A DNA stretch of 64,000 bases from Patiria pectinifera. Taxonomy: Eukaryota > Echinodermata > Asteroidea > Valvatida > Asterinidae. Below are positions 46,294 to 58,266 of this stretch, in pieces. Position numbers and translations under genes: made by a program. The notes under the pieces were generated by a model. That model did not search any database. It had not been told where the DNA came from and saw only the letters and a program-made list of their open reading frames with translations. Location of the stretch: assembly GCA_029964075.1 (NCBI GenBank), contig CM057136.1, forward strand, positions 16,542,381 to 16,606,380. The letters are read 5' to 3'. Numbering within the stretch: position 1 is the first letter of the stretch; every line of letters starts with the position of its first letter.

Positions 46294-49200
46294 ATGGCGG
46301 CCAGCAAAAGCACCAACACGTACAATCGTCAAAATTGGGAAGAATCGGTAGGCCTAAGCATTTTCCCCCAGTTTTTAAATTTCTAATGCCATTAATATGA
46401 AATAGTATAGTTTATAGTAATCTTTTGTACCCAAAGACATGTTCGAAGTTAAAGCGTTGTATGCAGATCCAGTGATTTTGTCACGTTTCAACATCGCGTC
46501 ATGCTCAGATGCTTGCTGCACTCTGCACTCGTCAGCAGTCAGCATGATACCACTACCACTGTCATGACTGTACCTAGCCCCAAAATGTGGCCTATTTACT
46601 GGACTGCCTCCGTAAACATAGGCCACACACCCACCATGTACAAAAACGTGTCGACGGAGCCAAATTTTGATTTTCACATTTAGGCTTACTTTGTAGGTTT
46701 TTTTTGCTTTAGAAGCATTCTCACCCTCTATATAGGCTAATCAGAAAGTGCTGCCTTTTTCAGATGTCTAATTTTTGTGAAATTTCATGTTGAAATTTTG
46801 ATACGAAAACGTGTAAAAATGAATCTGGAAATTTCACGAAAAATGGACATCTGAAAAAGGCAGCACTTTCTGATTAGCCTATATAGAGGGTGAGAATGCT
46901 TCTAAAGCAAAAAAAACCTACAAAGTAAGCCCAAATGTGAAAATCAAAATTTGGCTCCGTCGACACGTTTTTGTACATGGTGGGTGTGTGTGGCCTATGT
47001 TTACGGAGGCAGTCCAGTAAATAGGCCACATTTATAGGGCTAGACTGTATGCAACTTGTATTTGCATCATGTGCATTCAGAAATTCAAACACATACGCAG
47101 TTAGCCCCATAAATGTGGCCTATTTACTGGACTGCCTCCGTAAACATAGGCCACACATCCACATACATGTACAAAAACATGTTGACTTTGCCAAATTTTG
47201 ATTTTCACATTTAGGCTTACTTTGTAGGTTTTTTTTGCTTCTCACCCTCTATATAGGCTAATCAGAAAGTGCTGCACACGTTTGCGTATCAAAATTTCAA
47301 CATGAAATTTCACAAAAACTAGACATCTGAAAAAGGCAGCACTTTCTGATTAGCCTATAAAGAGGGTGAGTATGCTTCTAAAGCAAAAAAACCCTACAAA
47401 CTAAGCCTAAATGTGAAAATCAAAATTTGGCAAAGTCGACACGATTTTTGTACATGTGGATGTGTGGCCTATGTTTACGGAGGCAGTCCAGTAAATAGGC
47501 CACATTTATGGGGCTAATACGCGGTGAACGTTGGTGGCTGCACTATGCAGACATGCAGTAAACAGTACAGTGTCAGTAGCTAGATGAATGAGACTTTAAA
47601 AAGTGTAAAGATTAAACCCTGCAAAATATGATGCAGACTAGTGCTAGTTAGTAGTAACTGAGGCCTGAGCTATTTTTTGTTAAAGTTTATAGGCCTAGGC
47701 CACGTTTGTTTTTAAAGTGGTTTCGTAGAGAAAGTCATAAGGCTAGTATGAGGATGAATGTTTTAGATTAGCGTCCATCGTCCGCACCTCCCCGCGACAG
47801 TGCCAGTGGCACGAAAATTTCAAAACTGACGTCCCTCCGCCCATGACTCCGTACCAATCTGTAATTAAGAATATCAAATGCACAGCGCCCTCCAATGTTT
47901 ATTAAATCTCCCTAATACTAGTCTACCAAAATCTGTGAAGTTTGCCTTTTGAAAAAAAAAAGATCCCATTAACATTTTTTTGTCTACATTTTTTCTAACA
48001 GGACTTTCCCATTTTGTGCCAGACATGCCTGGGTGACAACCCCTACATTCGTATGGTAAGCATTTTTCATAACTATAATTTTTGTCCGATTTTTTGCCTT
48101 CGACAATGATTCTGCTAGGATCAAAACGTTAAACTGTGTAAGTTTTGTTTGATTTGTTTTTGAGTGGTCGGGCACAACCCGACCACTGATTGGAGTTGTT
48201 ACGATTAATCTTCTTTCTTTCTTTCTTTCATTCTTTTTTTTCCATAAGAACAATAAGTTTCCGCGGCTTTTCTCTTAAACGGAGTATGAACTGGTATGAA
48301 CTTGTAACTTTCAACATATATCGACCCTCGTCCCAAGTGGTGCATATTACTCTCACGTCATGATGACGTCATTGGGTGTCAAAATACAAGCGATTTTAGA
48401 GGAAAAAGTGGCCAAATACTTTCACCTATAACTCTTAAACAAATTGATCAATTACGTTTCAACTTTGCAATCAGATATTTGTACCATTAGTTGATAACAT
48501 TTTTTGTCGTGTACGTGAACTCGCTTGACCTTTACTTCTGGGTCTACCGGAAGGTCAAAGTTAAGTGAATTCAAAATGAAGACTTAAGCCTGAAATTAAA
48601 ACAAAGTAAAATTTCTTCCAACGGTTTACGGGATGACCATGAAACCTAGTGTGAATTTGTACCATGTTACGAAGATGTTATAAATTTGGTTACGTCATCA
48701 TGACGTAGTGTAAGGGCAAAGTGATGGAAGGGCAAATTTTGACAAAATAGTTTGAGCTATATCTTTTGAACTCAATAGAGTATTGTGTTCGTTTTTTTTT
48801 TTTAGGTTGTAGACTATGCCGTAAGAAACATTTCTTGTTCCCGGACACAAACCCCTTGACTTTTACTTCCGGTGTTTCCAGAAGTGCAATAAAAACTAAA
48901 AATAACTAGGAAGCGTAAGCATTTTACTACATTTTACTACGTTTTACTTTATTTGTTGGAACAAATAAGAAAGTGACTGCTTACAATAATAGTACTGCTA
49001 CCACATAATGTCATCATATTTGTTCACCAGGGACTGCAAAATCACCGCTCTTATAAGAATAAACCCAGGGGAGGATCCAGGAATTTGTACAAAATCACAC
49101 AAAGCATTCAATACTAATATTCTAGTCTTTTTTTCTGATTTCTTTTGGCGTAACTCGCATATCAACACTGATTCTTTATTTGGTACCTTTATGCAGAAAT

Positions 49201-52200
49201 TTAATATTTTGACAGTGTAGCCACAAACCTTTTTTTCATTATCTCAGTACAGAATTTTATGAAGCCCATGCATGCAAAAGAAATAAGCCATATTTATTTT
49301 TGATATTGAGATAATCAAATGTTGCATATATTAAGCTCCAAACATGTCATAGAGGCTCCCTCAAGTCTACCGATTCCGATTCTGACCATGAATTCAATTC
49401 TAATATTCTCGTCCATTTTCTGATATTTTTCGCGATAACCGATTGAAATCGCGCCTCACCAGTTTTCCTCTCATATCTGAATGCTGAAAATTAACATTTC
49501 CACAGCGTGTAGCCACAAACTTTTCTGTCGTAAAGTCAGTGCAGAATTTTATTATGCCCATGCAAAAGAAAAAAATAACATAAAAGCCATTTTATGATAC
49601 AATTAGCATATGTTGCATAAACTCCAACGACGTTAGAGGCTCCGTCAAGTCTACCGTTGTCATAAATTCGGTGCAGAATTTTATTATACCCATGCAAAAG
49701 ACCACAAAAAAAACCAAAAAACGTAAAAGCCATTTTATCTTAATTTCGTAACCTTAGTGCAGAATTTTATTATGCCCATGCAAAAGACAAAAAAACAACA
49801 ACAACATAAAAGCCATTTTATCTTAATGTCGTAACCTTAGTGCAGAATTGTATTATACCCATGCAAAAGACCACCAAAAAAACCCATAAAGGCCATTTTA
49901 TCTTAAAATTAGCATAATTTTGTTTCATAAACTTTAACGGCGTGAGACGCTCTGTCAATTCTACCAATGTCGTAACCTTAGTGCAGAATTTTATTATGCC
50001 CTTCCAACAGACAAAAAAAAAAAGCCATTTTATTTTAAGATTAGCATAATTCTGTTGCATAAACTCCAACGACGTTAGAGGCTTTGTTAACTCTACCAAT
50101 AGTCCCAACTGGTTGTATGCTTGAGTAGCCATCCATGCAGCACCAGATGTGCGCTTCCTGATAGGCCTACAAGTCTTGTCGAGGTATCAACAAGTTCAAC
50201 TTCAAGTTGTGTGATTTTCTTTGTGAAAAACACAGGGTAATGGGTGCAGGGTAATGGGAGGGGTAATGTGCAGTTCAATTATGATTAAGTCATTGTAAAC
50301 ACAAGAAAATATGCCAGCCTGACCACTCTGCGTTTGTAACTCAACAAACGCGAACCTCTAGTTAAGATTTGTTTTTGAGAGGGAAGTAGCCTGATTTTAT
50401 TTAATAAGTTGGTCTACACCTACATGCAATTAATGTTAAGCTGTTGGCTTGTCTCCAGCAGGTGCTTTCTAAGCCCCGTCTTAGTGACAGTGTGTACACC
50501 GTGAGTTATATTTGTGTTTTACTATCTGATTTTTGGAGGTTTTGGATCAGGGATTTACAAAAGCATTTTTTGCAGATGCAGCCTGAAGAATTTCCAAAAT
50601 GTTGTACTTTCTGTTGTCAGACAAAAGAAAAATTTGGTCGGGAATGCAAGATCTGCGACCGTCCATTTACAATCTTCCGCTGGTGTCCTGGGGCTCGAAT
50701 GCGATTCAAGAAAACTGAAGTGTGTCAGACATGCAGTAAGACAAAAAACGTCTGCCAAACATGCTTGCTGGATCTGGAATATGGTAAGATTTTACTGACC
50801 TTTCGCAAGGAGGAAAACAAGATTTAGAAAAACATCTTTTGCCGCAGCAAATAAATATCAAGTGTCATGAAATAAAGATAGTCACACCTACAATTCCTGT
50901 ACAGTGCAGCTACTTTTACCATTCATGTATTGAACCTCATCATCATCATGTCGCCAAGAGCCATTGCTTGGCTCGTATGGATCTATGGATCCGCAGTGGC
51001 GAGCGTTGTCAAATTTGGATTCTCCTAGCTGAGAGACCATTTCGCCTCATCAGGATGTCCACCCATCTAGCACGAGGTCACCCACGTCCTCTCCTTGTAA
51101 GCACTGGAAGCCCAATGATCTCTGCAGCTGAGAGACCGCGTCATAGCACTGCATGACCGCACCAATGCCTTGCGCACAAATATCGTGTCGGACGAAAAAG
51201 TTCAGTGAACTCCAATGCGTCTTTCCAGTTCCTCATTTGTCACCATGTCTTGCTGAGATGGTGCCGCCCATATCACGCAACCAAGTGCATCTAGGCCTTT
51301 GGCTACAGCTGCCTTTACCATCCACGTACTGCAACCATACGTGAGTTGCGAGGCTACCAGGGCTTTGATTGAGAAGGTGAAGCCTTGGTTGTGGTATTGA
51401 ACCTGTTTGATATAAAACATTTCATGTCAAAATTTGCCTTTTTTGGGGAGTATTAATGCTTTTTGCACTTTTGTTTGGACCAACTCAAATTTCTGAATTG
51501 TTTTCATGAATGCAGGGCTTCCAATTCAAGTCAGAGATGCAGCATTGAGCATCAAAGATGACATGCCGAAGTCCGAAGTCAACAAGGAATATTACTCACA
51601 GAACATCGACAGACAGGTGGGTAGGCCTGCGTGTACAAACATTTGCAGAGAACCGCAAGGCTGGTTACCTGTTTTCGCTAAGTTAAAGTTTTTCCATCAA
51701 ATTTGGACATTTGCTCATTGTAGGCTGTGTTAAAATTAAGAAATTAGCCAAGTCCAGGAAAACGTTGCCTTCCCCCACCCCTAAAAAAATTACCCACTAT
51801 AAGAGGCTATTCGGTCATGCTAACATTTTGTTGCTCTTGACTAACATTCAGCTGATTTTAGCTTGATGGCAGATAAATGCCTGCTGAGCTAAAAAAAAAT
51901 CTGCTATATGTAGCATCAATTTAGTCTGTGAAGGGAGCAGCCGGGGGTAAAGTGACTCTAAGCTGTAGGGTACTGTTACCCATAGTCCTACTCATTTCAG
52001 TTGAAGCTTAAGAGTATCTACTCTGGTTGCTTAGACTAAGAGATCAGATTTAAGGACTGAAGCACTACTCTAACTTTGAAGTCTGCCCTAATACTTTGTC
52101 ATTTTTCTACCTCTAGATTGCCAATGTGGATGGGGTACAAGCAGCAGGTGCCGTCGGCAAGGCCCAAGCACCCAGTGATCTACTCATGAAGCTAGCTAGA

Positions 52201-54821
52201 ACCACACCTTACTACAAACGCAACAGACCTCATATCTGTTCTTTCTGGGTCAAAGGGGAATGCAGACGTGGGGAGGAATGTCCGTACAGGTAGGTGGTTC
52301 ACATCCCTCTCACGTTATACCCCTCGTCACACCCCTCCCTATCCCTACCAACCCTACCCTCATACAATACCAACCCCACCCCTTATCTCACTCCTTCCTA
52401 TTGCCATCCTAACCCCTTCCACCCTTCCAATACAGTGCCCCACCCAATTCCCCTCCCCTTACAACACCCCATCCCTCCCCAGCCTTTTCCCCTCCCAAAC
52501 TCCCCAACAATCATATTAGAAATAATTGTAACAAATGAACCATATTTGTTGCAATAAATTTGCTTTTTCCTGTTTGATTTGCCTTCAGACATGAGAGACC
52601 AACAGACCCTGATGATCCTCTGGCTGATCAGAACATCAAGGATCGTTTCTATGGCACCAATGATCCCGTCGCTGATAAACTGATGCGACGTGCTGATACC
52701 ATGCCTAAGCTGGAACCTCCTGACGATAAGACAGTCACTACGCTGTACGTGGGTGGCCTAGGAGACAAAGTCACTGAAGAAAACCTAAGGTAAATTTATC
52801 CTTGGTGTTGAAAAGCACAAACATGTAAGGAGCCATCCAGACCACTAACCACATCATCCAGGAATGCAGTATCTTTGGACCCCTGAATGGCACTGCTGGC
52901 TTGATGACCCTTGATGACGCTACTATCAACTGGCTGTCCTCAGACCTCCCAGTTTAGACGTTGATGGTGTCCATATGAACGAACGAATAATGACAAAATA
53001 TTTCTACAAAGGATTTGCATCATGTGTTTGATAAATCTGTGGGTAAATGTGAGAAGTAAAACATGAAGGGTTTAGGACATTCAAAAAGTTAAAGACCAGT
53101 GATTTCATTTGAATGAACCTGGTATTCCTGGAACCTCTCATAGTCAGATATTTTCTTGTCAGCAATATTAATTTTCTTTGTGCATGACCTAATGAGGGCG
53201 CCTTGTAATTTTCAAAAATTAATCAAATTTACATTGCCTTCCTCTAGAAACCACTTCTACCAGTTTGGCGAGATCCGTTCCATCAATGTGGTACAGAAGC
53301 AGCAGTGTTCCTTTGTGACTTTCACGACACGCTCCGCGGCGGAACAGGCCGCTGAAAAATCCTTCCAGAAATTGATCCTGAAAGGTCGGAGGTTAAATGT
53401 CAAGTGGGGGAAGTCACAGGGTCAACAGGGTGTCACCGCTAAGAGCATAGAAGGGGGCAAGGAGCCACAGTATGAGCCAGTACCAGGATTACCAGGCGGT
53501 GAGTTAGGAGAATTTGTGTATAGAGCCCTTGTACTAGGATCACCAGGGGGTAAGTAGGGAGAATTTGTGTATAGAGCTCTTGTACTAGGACTACCAGGGG
53601 GTGAGTAGGGAGAATTTGTGGATAGAGGTACTACGATCACCAGGGGGTGAGTAGGGAGAATTTGTGGATAGAGGTACTAGGATCACCAGGGGGTGAGTAG
53701 GGAGAATTTGTGTATAGAGCCCTTGAACTGAGCGCCCTCACTGTGGACAGATTTTATTATTTAAATTCAGTGACTGTGAAAGTCCAAATGTCTCATGCGC
53801 ATCACTGATGGATTCTATGCAAGGAGTCTATGTAGGGACCTAGTTGTCATTTTGATGGCAACCCTAACTCCCTGGGTATTATGGTATGGTATTAAGGTAC
53901 TTTCTTTGAACTTGAAATATCAAAGGGAGTCAAGTCTGTGACTATGGAGTAGTAGATATCTCGGACAGTAGAGTGTGCTTCAGGCCTCTGATGGTGACTT
54001 CTCAAGTAAACTAACCAAGTCTTGATCATGCCTTGCATTTTCAGCTCTTCCATTGCCACCCATGCCAAGCGACGGATCACAACCCAGTAATTTCTTCAAT
54101 CTTGACCAAGATGATGCTCAGTTGCCGCCATTACCTGGTGGGCCAATGGGACCCATGGGAGGTGCGCCTGGGGGTCCCCCAGGGAGATTACCACAGGGTC
54201 CGCCACCCCGTATGATGCAACGTCAACAGCCACCACCACCTGGAGGTATGTATGCTGGATAATTGCATCCTTATAAAACAATAAAATGAAAATTCTTAAT
54301 TCATACCATTTTAACCCATACACAAAATAATCTTTTCCTCACTCGTAGTTTTCAAATCATAAATGCGTTTTGCTTGCTCCTGCATAATACCCCAGAGTGG
54401 AATACCGTAACAATCAAAAATCAGTTACAAAGAAAAAAAACAGCTTTTAGAAATTTGAATCCCTGGAGATTGTCGTTTAAAATTAATATTTGTTTCATTG
54501 AAAAGTTCACTTTTAATTAGTACAGGAAATATAAATAAATAGAATGAATCTCATTGATTCTGTATTTTTTTTAATTGTTTATTCGCAGCCTTTGGATTTC
54601 CCCCTCCACCTTTCCCTCCACCCCCTGGCTATCGTGGACCTCCTCCATTCCACCCTGGAGCTCGTCCCCCACCCCAGGGGATACGTCCACCACCTCCAGG
54701 TGTCAGACCCCCTTTAGCTCCCCCCGGGGTTAGACCACCAGGCCTCCGGCCCCCAGGGCAAGCTGTTCATTACCCGTCACAAGACCCACAGCGAATGGGT
54801 ACAGGAGCAGCACAAGAGTAG
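46294..54821 (+). CDS. RBM22: Pre-mRNA-splicing factor RBM22, nine exons
   Basis: The exons are 46294-46347, 48002-48055, 50621-50783, 51516-51616, 52117-52289, 52589-52789, 53248-53498, 54045-54245 and 54589-54821. The phases agree throughout and give 476 residues (human has 420). RBM22 binds U6 snRNA and the pre-mRNA in the catalytic spliceosome. The protein starts [18 protein letters not shown], then [18 protein letters not shown], as in vertebrates. It has N-terminal zinc-ribbon cysteines ([22 protein letters not shown]), a CCCH finger (C-X7-C-X5-C-X3-H in [19 protein letters not shown]), an RRM ([15 protein letters not shown]) and a Pro/Gly-rich tail ending [17 protein letters not shown]. 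The tail is longer than in human. Introns 1 and 2 are swollen by mobile elements, and intron 7 begins in a minisatellite that repeats the 5' splice site. A poly(A) signal is at 55456-55461. Confidence 0.97.
46574..47043. mobile_element. Fold-back element in RBM22 intron 1, copy 1
   Basis: The ends TAGCCCCAAAATGTGGCC and GGCCACATTTATAGGGCTA are inverted, and the similarity runs inward for about 200 bases on each arm. Matched landmarks are TTTACTGGACTGCCTCCGTA, CTCACCCTCTATATAGGCTA and CAGAAAGTGCTGCCTTTTTC. TA at the tips suggests Tc1/mariner-type insertion. There is no coding sequence. Transcribed in the RBM22 pre-mRNA, it would form a hairpin of about 200 pairs. Confidence 0.85.
47101..47517. 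mobile_element. Fold-back element in RBM22 intron 1, copy 2
   Basis: It has the same ends (TAGCCCCATAAATGTGGCC and the inverse to 47516) and internal landmarks as copy 1, but is shorter: the left arm has lost part of the TTAGAAGCATT and CTTTTTCAGATG region. It starts only about 60 bases after copy 1, so the intron holds two long palindromes side by side. Confidence 0.85.
48162..50362 (+). mobile_element. Helentron/Helitron2-like element, copy 2, in RBM22 intron 2
   Basis: It has the same 5' palindrome GAGTGGTCGGG-CACAA-CCCGACCACT and the same 3' end as copy 1. Here the terminal hairpin GCGTTTGT-AACTCA-ACAAACGC is perfect, followed by GAACCTCTAGT, and T flanks both sides. The left 750 bases align with copy 1 (for example ATATCGACCCTCGTCCCAAG against ATATCGACCCTCATCCTAAG). 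The right half holds a minisatellite absent from copy 1. No protein is encoded. It fills most of intron 2 and lies in the gene's orientation. Confidence 0.8.
49240..50085. repeat. Minisatellite inside Helentron copy 2
   Basis: Six or more units carry GTGCAGAATTTTATTATGCC, CATGCAAAAGAC and AAAGCCATTTTATCTTAA, some joined to TAAACTCCAACGACGTTAGA and a GTC(AAGT)CTACC phrase. Unit length varies between about 75 and 165 bases because sub-blocks are lost or gained. Confidence 0.75.
50940..51412 (-). mobile_element. LINE 3' fragment in RBM22 intron 3
   Basis: The minus strand carries the reverse-transcriptase tail [19 protein letters not shown] and then [11 protein letters not shown], typical of endonuclease-RT LINEs (YGCETW... 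TNEEVxRRxG). Further downstream lies a stretch ending in a GATGATGATGAGG-type tail (50937-50955). It is interrupted by frameshifts and 5'-truncated. It is antisense to RBM22. Confidence 0.65.
52828..52990 (+). mobile_element. LINE 3' ORF remnant in RBM22 intron 6
   Basis: The plus strand reads [20 protein letters not shown] followed by a [16 protein letters not shown]-stop ending. This resembles the extreme C-terminus of non-LTR retrotransposon reverse transcriptases (zinc-knuckle-like H..C, then a terminal W-L-x-D-L). A GAACGAACGAATA tail follows at 52977-52989. Only the last part of the element is present. Confidence 0.55.
53484..53725. repeat. Minisatellite that multiplies the RBM22 exon-7 5' splice site
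   Basis: Units of 51, 51, 46 and 46 bases share CCAGGGGGTGAGTAGGGAGA and TTTGTG.ATAGAG (with CTTGTACTAGGA in the 51-base units). The first unit overlaps the end of exon 7. Candidate 5' splice sites lie at 53499, 53550, 53601, 53647 and 53693. The second site reads GGTAAGT and stays in frame, adding 17 residues; a frame stop follows directly after it, before the third site. Confidence 0.8.
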
Positions 54822-57216
54822 TTGAAAGAAATAAGTGTTGATACATTGTACTTGAGTTGCAGACTTACGATTTTTTTTTCAAAACCTGGGGTTCATCTTA
54901 AGCTTCTGTCTCAGGAGTTTTTAGGCCCCTGGTGTGGGCCGTTTGGTCCCATTTTGTATCCACTTGAAGCATCAAGTTCCATGATGTTAGGCTAAAATTA
55001 AAAGTATCCGTATTTAGTTTGATTGTGAGCCAAAGATATGAAGCCCAGGCATAAGACAAAAGCTAGGAGTTTGAAATCTCTGTCAACCCCCAATGTACCT
55101 CTTCTACCTGATAATCAGGTTTTTTGTTAAGTGGTCAAAAGTTTTATCAAATAATTGTTAAAATTTGGCAAATTGTTGGTCAAATTACTTTGAATGTTTT
55201 TATGGGATTGAAGTTCTTATGCTTATTATAAGTTTGTTTGTCAGTAAAGCTTAGCAACTAAATGTATAGAAGTAACAACATGCATTTTGGACTTATAACG
55301 TGCAAACCTTTCAGTTACTGTGTATTTGTAAAGGTCTCACATATTGCTGAAAGGCCATTGTAAACATGTATTTAATGTTCTACATCGTAGACAAATTTTA
55401 ATCAGTTAGGCAATCTTTGGGCTTAGTTAAAATGGCGTGAGAAAAAAAGTTACAGAATAAAACCACACACTAAAACCCCTAAAACACAGTTTATGTGTTC
55501 AAATATTTCTGATGGAATGCTGCAAGAAACAAAACATTACATTTTCCAATTTAAGTGTTAAATTTCACAGAAACACTTTTAAGTGATTTTTTTTTTCAGC
55601 TGTTGAAACTAAAACTGTAAAGTGCTGTTTTCATGGTTACCAAAATTATCCGTGAAGCTACGAGCACGCGTGTTCCATGACGTTTACATTGTAATTATTT
55701 TTCTCCCTGCTGTCATGTACATATACATCTGTCATGTAACCATATTTTGTTTTAAAAAAAATTAAAGTTAAAGGAACTTGCATGGAAAAGAAAGTTATCT
55801 GAACAGTGCTAGAAATAGCCATGTACATTGCCAGGTTGCAATTTCCTTTTGTCTTTATCTTGGATTAAGAAACCCCCCTTAATTCTCCCAAAGCCCCGCC
55901 TTCCTTACCAGTTTATTATTTTTGCGTCAACACGCCAACTCTAGAGGGCGCTATTGCATTTCCCGACGCGCGCCAGATGTAAACAATTCAACTGTGTTTA
56001 TGACGCGCGCTGTGCGTATGTCTAGTCTACGGTGTTGGTTTTTCTACATTTGGGGCATTCGATATGAAGACACGGACGATTTTGGTCACTTTGCATTTCA
56101 AGGTATGTCGAGGATATTCAGTATTCTTCAAAAGGTAGCGTTTTGTTATTGAAACCATGGAGGAGGAATTCATCCTTGTTGAAACTAGCGATTTCATACG
56201 GTCACAAACCATGCTTTAATCACGTTGTGTGTTTATAATTCTCCATGGTGCAACGTGCAGCCAAAACACATCCGTTTCCGTAGTGCATCAGTGCCCAGGC
56301 CTTCTCAAAATACATGAACCCAAGTTGCAACAGGTATCAAACCTTCATCAGTGAATATTCTGTGGTGGTCATGACAGCTGCATAGCTCAGTAAAATGCCA
56401 TAACTGATATAAACCATGTAGGCCCTGGACATGCCGGGCGTTACGTTTTGGTTTTACATGTAGTTGCATGGTTGCCATATTTGAGCACTGGTGTTTTGCT
56501 CCCTTGAATTCTTTTTCATAACTGGTGCCAATAAATCTGCTTTTACTTTTAGTGCACCCAAATTGGTGCTTGACCATATGTGATATATTTTGTGATAACA
56601 CTTTTCGCTGGCTTGTGTGCAAGATTCTGTCTAATCATGTTCTGGGCTCTGAATTGAATATAATCCCTATGATATAGCGCCCTCTTTAGTCTAATCACCT
56701 TTTATTTGGCTGCCATTTTAAAGTAGTGGTACAGTGTATCCATCTTAGGTTGTATATATGTGAATGAGACTTTTAATAAAGTAAAAGCACAGTGAAAAGA
56801 GTACAGACTAAATTGATGTATTTTTTTGTGTGGGTCTGCACCCCCCCCCCCAAAAAAAAACCTCGCCACCGACAGTAACCATAAGACCTAGTTAAAATAA
56901 TTAAGCCTACGCGATACAGCATTCCTAAACATTGTGTAATTAGAATGGCCGAAAATGAGCGAATCTTAACAACGAGTTTGCGTAGTTTTCAATATGAGGC
57001 TGCTTAAACAAAAACCAGGCCGCGCATGGATAGAATCTCAAATCGGCCGTTTCTGTGAGCGGCGTTCTGGTGAAAAGTGTTCAGATATTCAAATCTCAAC
57101 AATCAATGGAGAATTGGAGTTGTTTTCCCACATTGCTGAAAAAGGGCGATTAGCAAGGGAGGAATTAAGGAATGCGGTTTACGGAACAGGACTTTGAATA
57201 TAAACCTTTGTACACG
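54822..57216. other. RBM22 3' UTR and following non-coding stretch
   Basis: The 3' UTR continues to at least the AATAAA at 55456-55461. Beyond it I recognise no gene. An open frame at 56994-57197 has no family resemblance. TAGAGGGCGCT occurs at 55942-55952 and its inverse AGCGCCCTCTT at 56676-56686. Confidence 0.5.
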
Positions 57217-58266
57217 ATAGACATCAGTGATGTAGTGCCTTGATGCTGGGCCTTGGCCTTAAGGCTGCCTTAAGGCTGGATTTTAGGGCCTTGGCCTTGG
57301 CCTCGAGGCTTGAGGGCAAAAGCCTTGGCCTTGAGGGTTCAGGGCCTTGAAGCAACCTATAGATTTGTGTTTTGGGCACACTTCCACTTTTTAAGCAGCA
57401 CATTTTGTTACCATTGTCTAATGAGATGATCACTGGATGATTAATTGCATATAACTATGGAATAGATCTGATTGGTTGTATATGTCTCCCTGATAAGTGC
57501 TAAAGATTTGCATGCATCTGCTTTAGATAACGCTGATATTTCTGACCATGTTGGGCCAGCAAATAAAAAATTCCCAAATCAGTTTCTTGGATCCCCTTTT
57601 GTTACACTTGGGAGAATTGTGTGTCAATATAGAAGTAAATCATTATTTTGTCATTATTAAATCATTATTAAACCATATCGAAGACCTGAACTTATACTTT
57701 AATAGATACAGTGCTGTCATAAAATGCGCGGATGCCTATTATGATTGCAATTTGAAATGTGTTAAATGTTGTTGAGCAATTCGATGATGAGTGAGGCAGA
57801 TCCAGGAGAGAGGAGGGCCGCCCCGCCCCCCCCCAAAGAAAGAAATTTTTTTTTTGTGTATCGGTAAATAAAGGCAGGCAATGAGTACACCACCATCTTT
57901 TCCTCAAAAAATAGTTAAAAAAATGGTCAAATTGCCTCAAATCGCGCACCATAGATCTCGATCAAAATTTCCGGGGCCCTTTAAGGCCCCCCCCCCAGCC
58001 GTTAATTTTTTGACTTTTTTTTTTTTGGGGGGAAAAAAATTTGCCCCCAAAAAATTGGGTTCTGGATCCGCCCTTGCGTGATGATGTGTCACTCATGTGA
58101 CTATAATTAGTTCTATAACAGTGGTCATTTGATAAAACAGGGCCTTGGCCTTGGACTTGAGGGTTAAGCCTTGGCCTTGGCCTCGGCCTCGAGGCTTGAG
58201 GGTCAAAGCCTTGGCCTTGGCCTTGGCCTTGAGGGTCAAAGCCTTTGCTCCAACACTGATAGACAT
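57217..58266. mobile_element. Non-autonomous hAT element with perfect 8-bp target duplication
   Basis: The element runs 57225-58258 with imperfect inverted ends CAGTGATGTAG at left and CTCCAACACTG at right. It is flanked on both sides by exactly ATAGACAT (57217-57224 and 58259-58266). Inside both ends lie GGCCTTGGCCTTGAGG-type arrays (57249-57350 and 58140-58250), inverted in part relative to one another. A second repeat is nested at 57795-58078. No transposase remains. Confidence 0.85.
57795..58078. mobile_element. Nested repeat with GGCGGATCC ends
   Basis: The left end GGCAGATCCAGGAG and right end TTCTGGATCCGCCC are inverted. The interior is homopolymer-rich (C and T/G runs) and non-coding. 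It interrupts the hAT element and is therefore younger. No clear target duplication was found. Confidence 0.5.

Noticed and set aside
50444-50620. Extension of the RBM22 exon-3 frame leftward to 50444
   Set aside because: The residues before TKEKFGRE do not match RBM22; a good acceptor at 50620 and the conserved exon 2 at 48002 show that this part is intron.
56994-57197. Plus-strand 67-codon open frame just before the hAT element
   Set aside because: The composition looks somewhat protein-like, but no family is recognised and no splice partner or promoter is evident, so it is not called as a gene.
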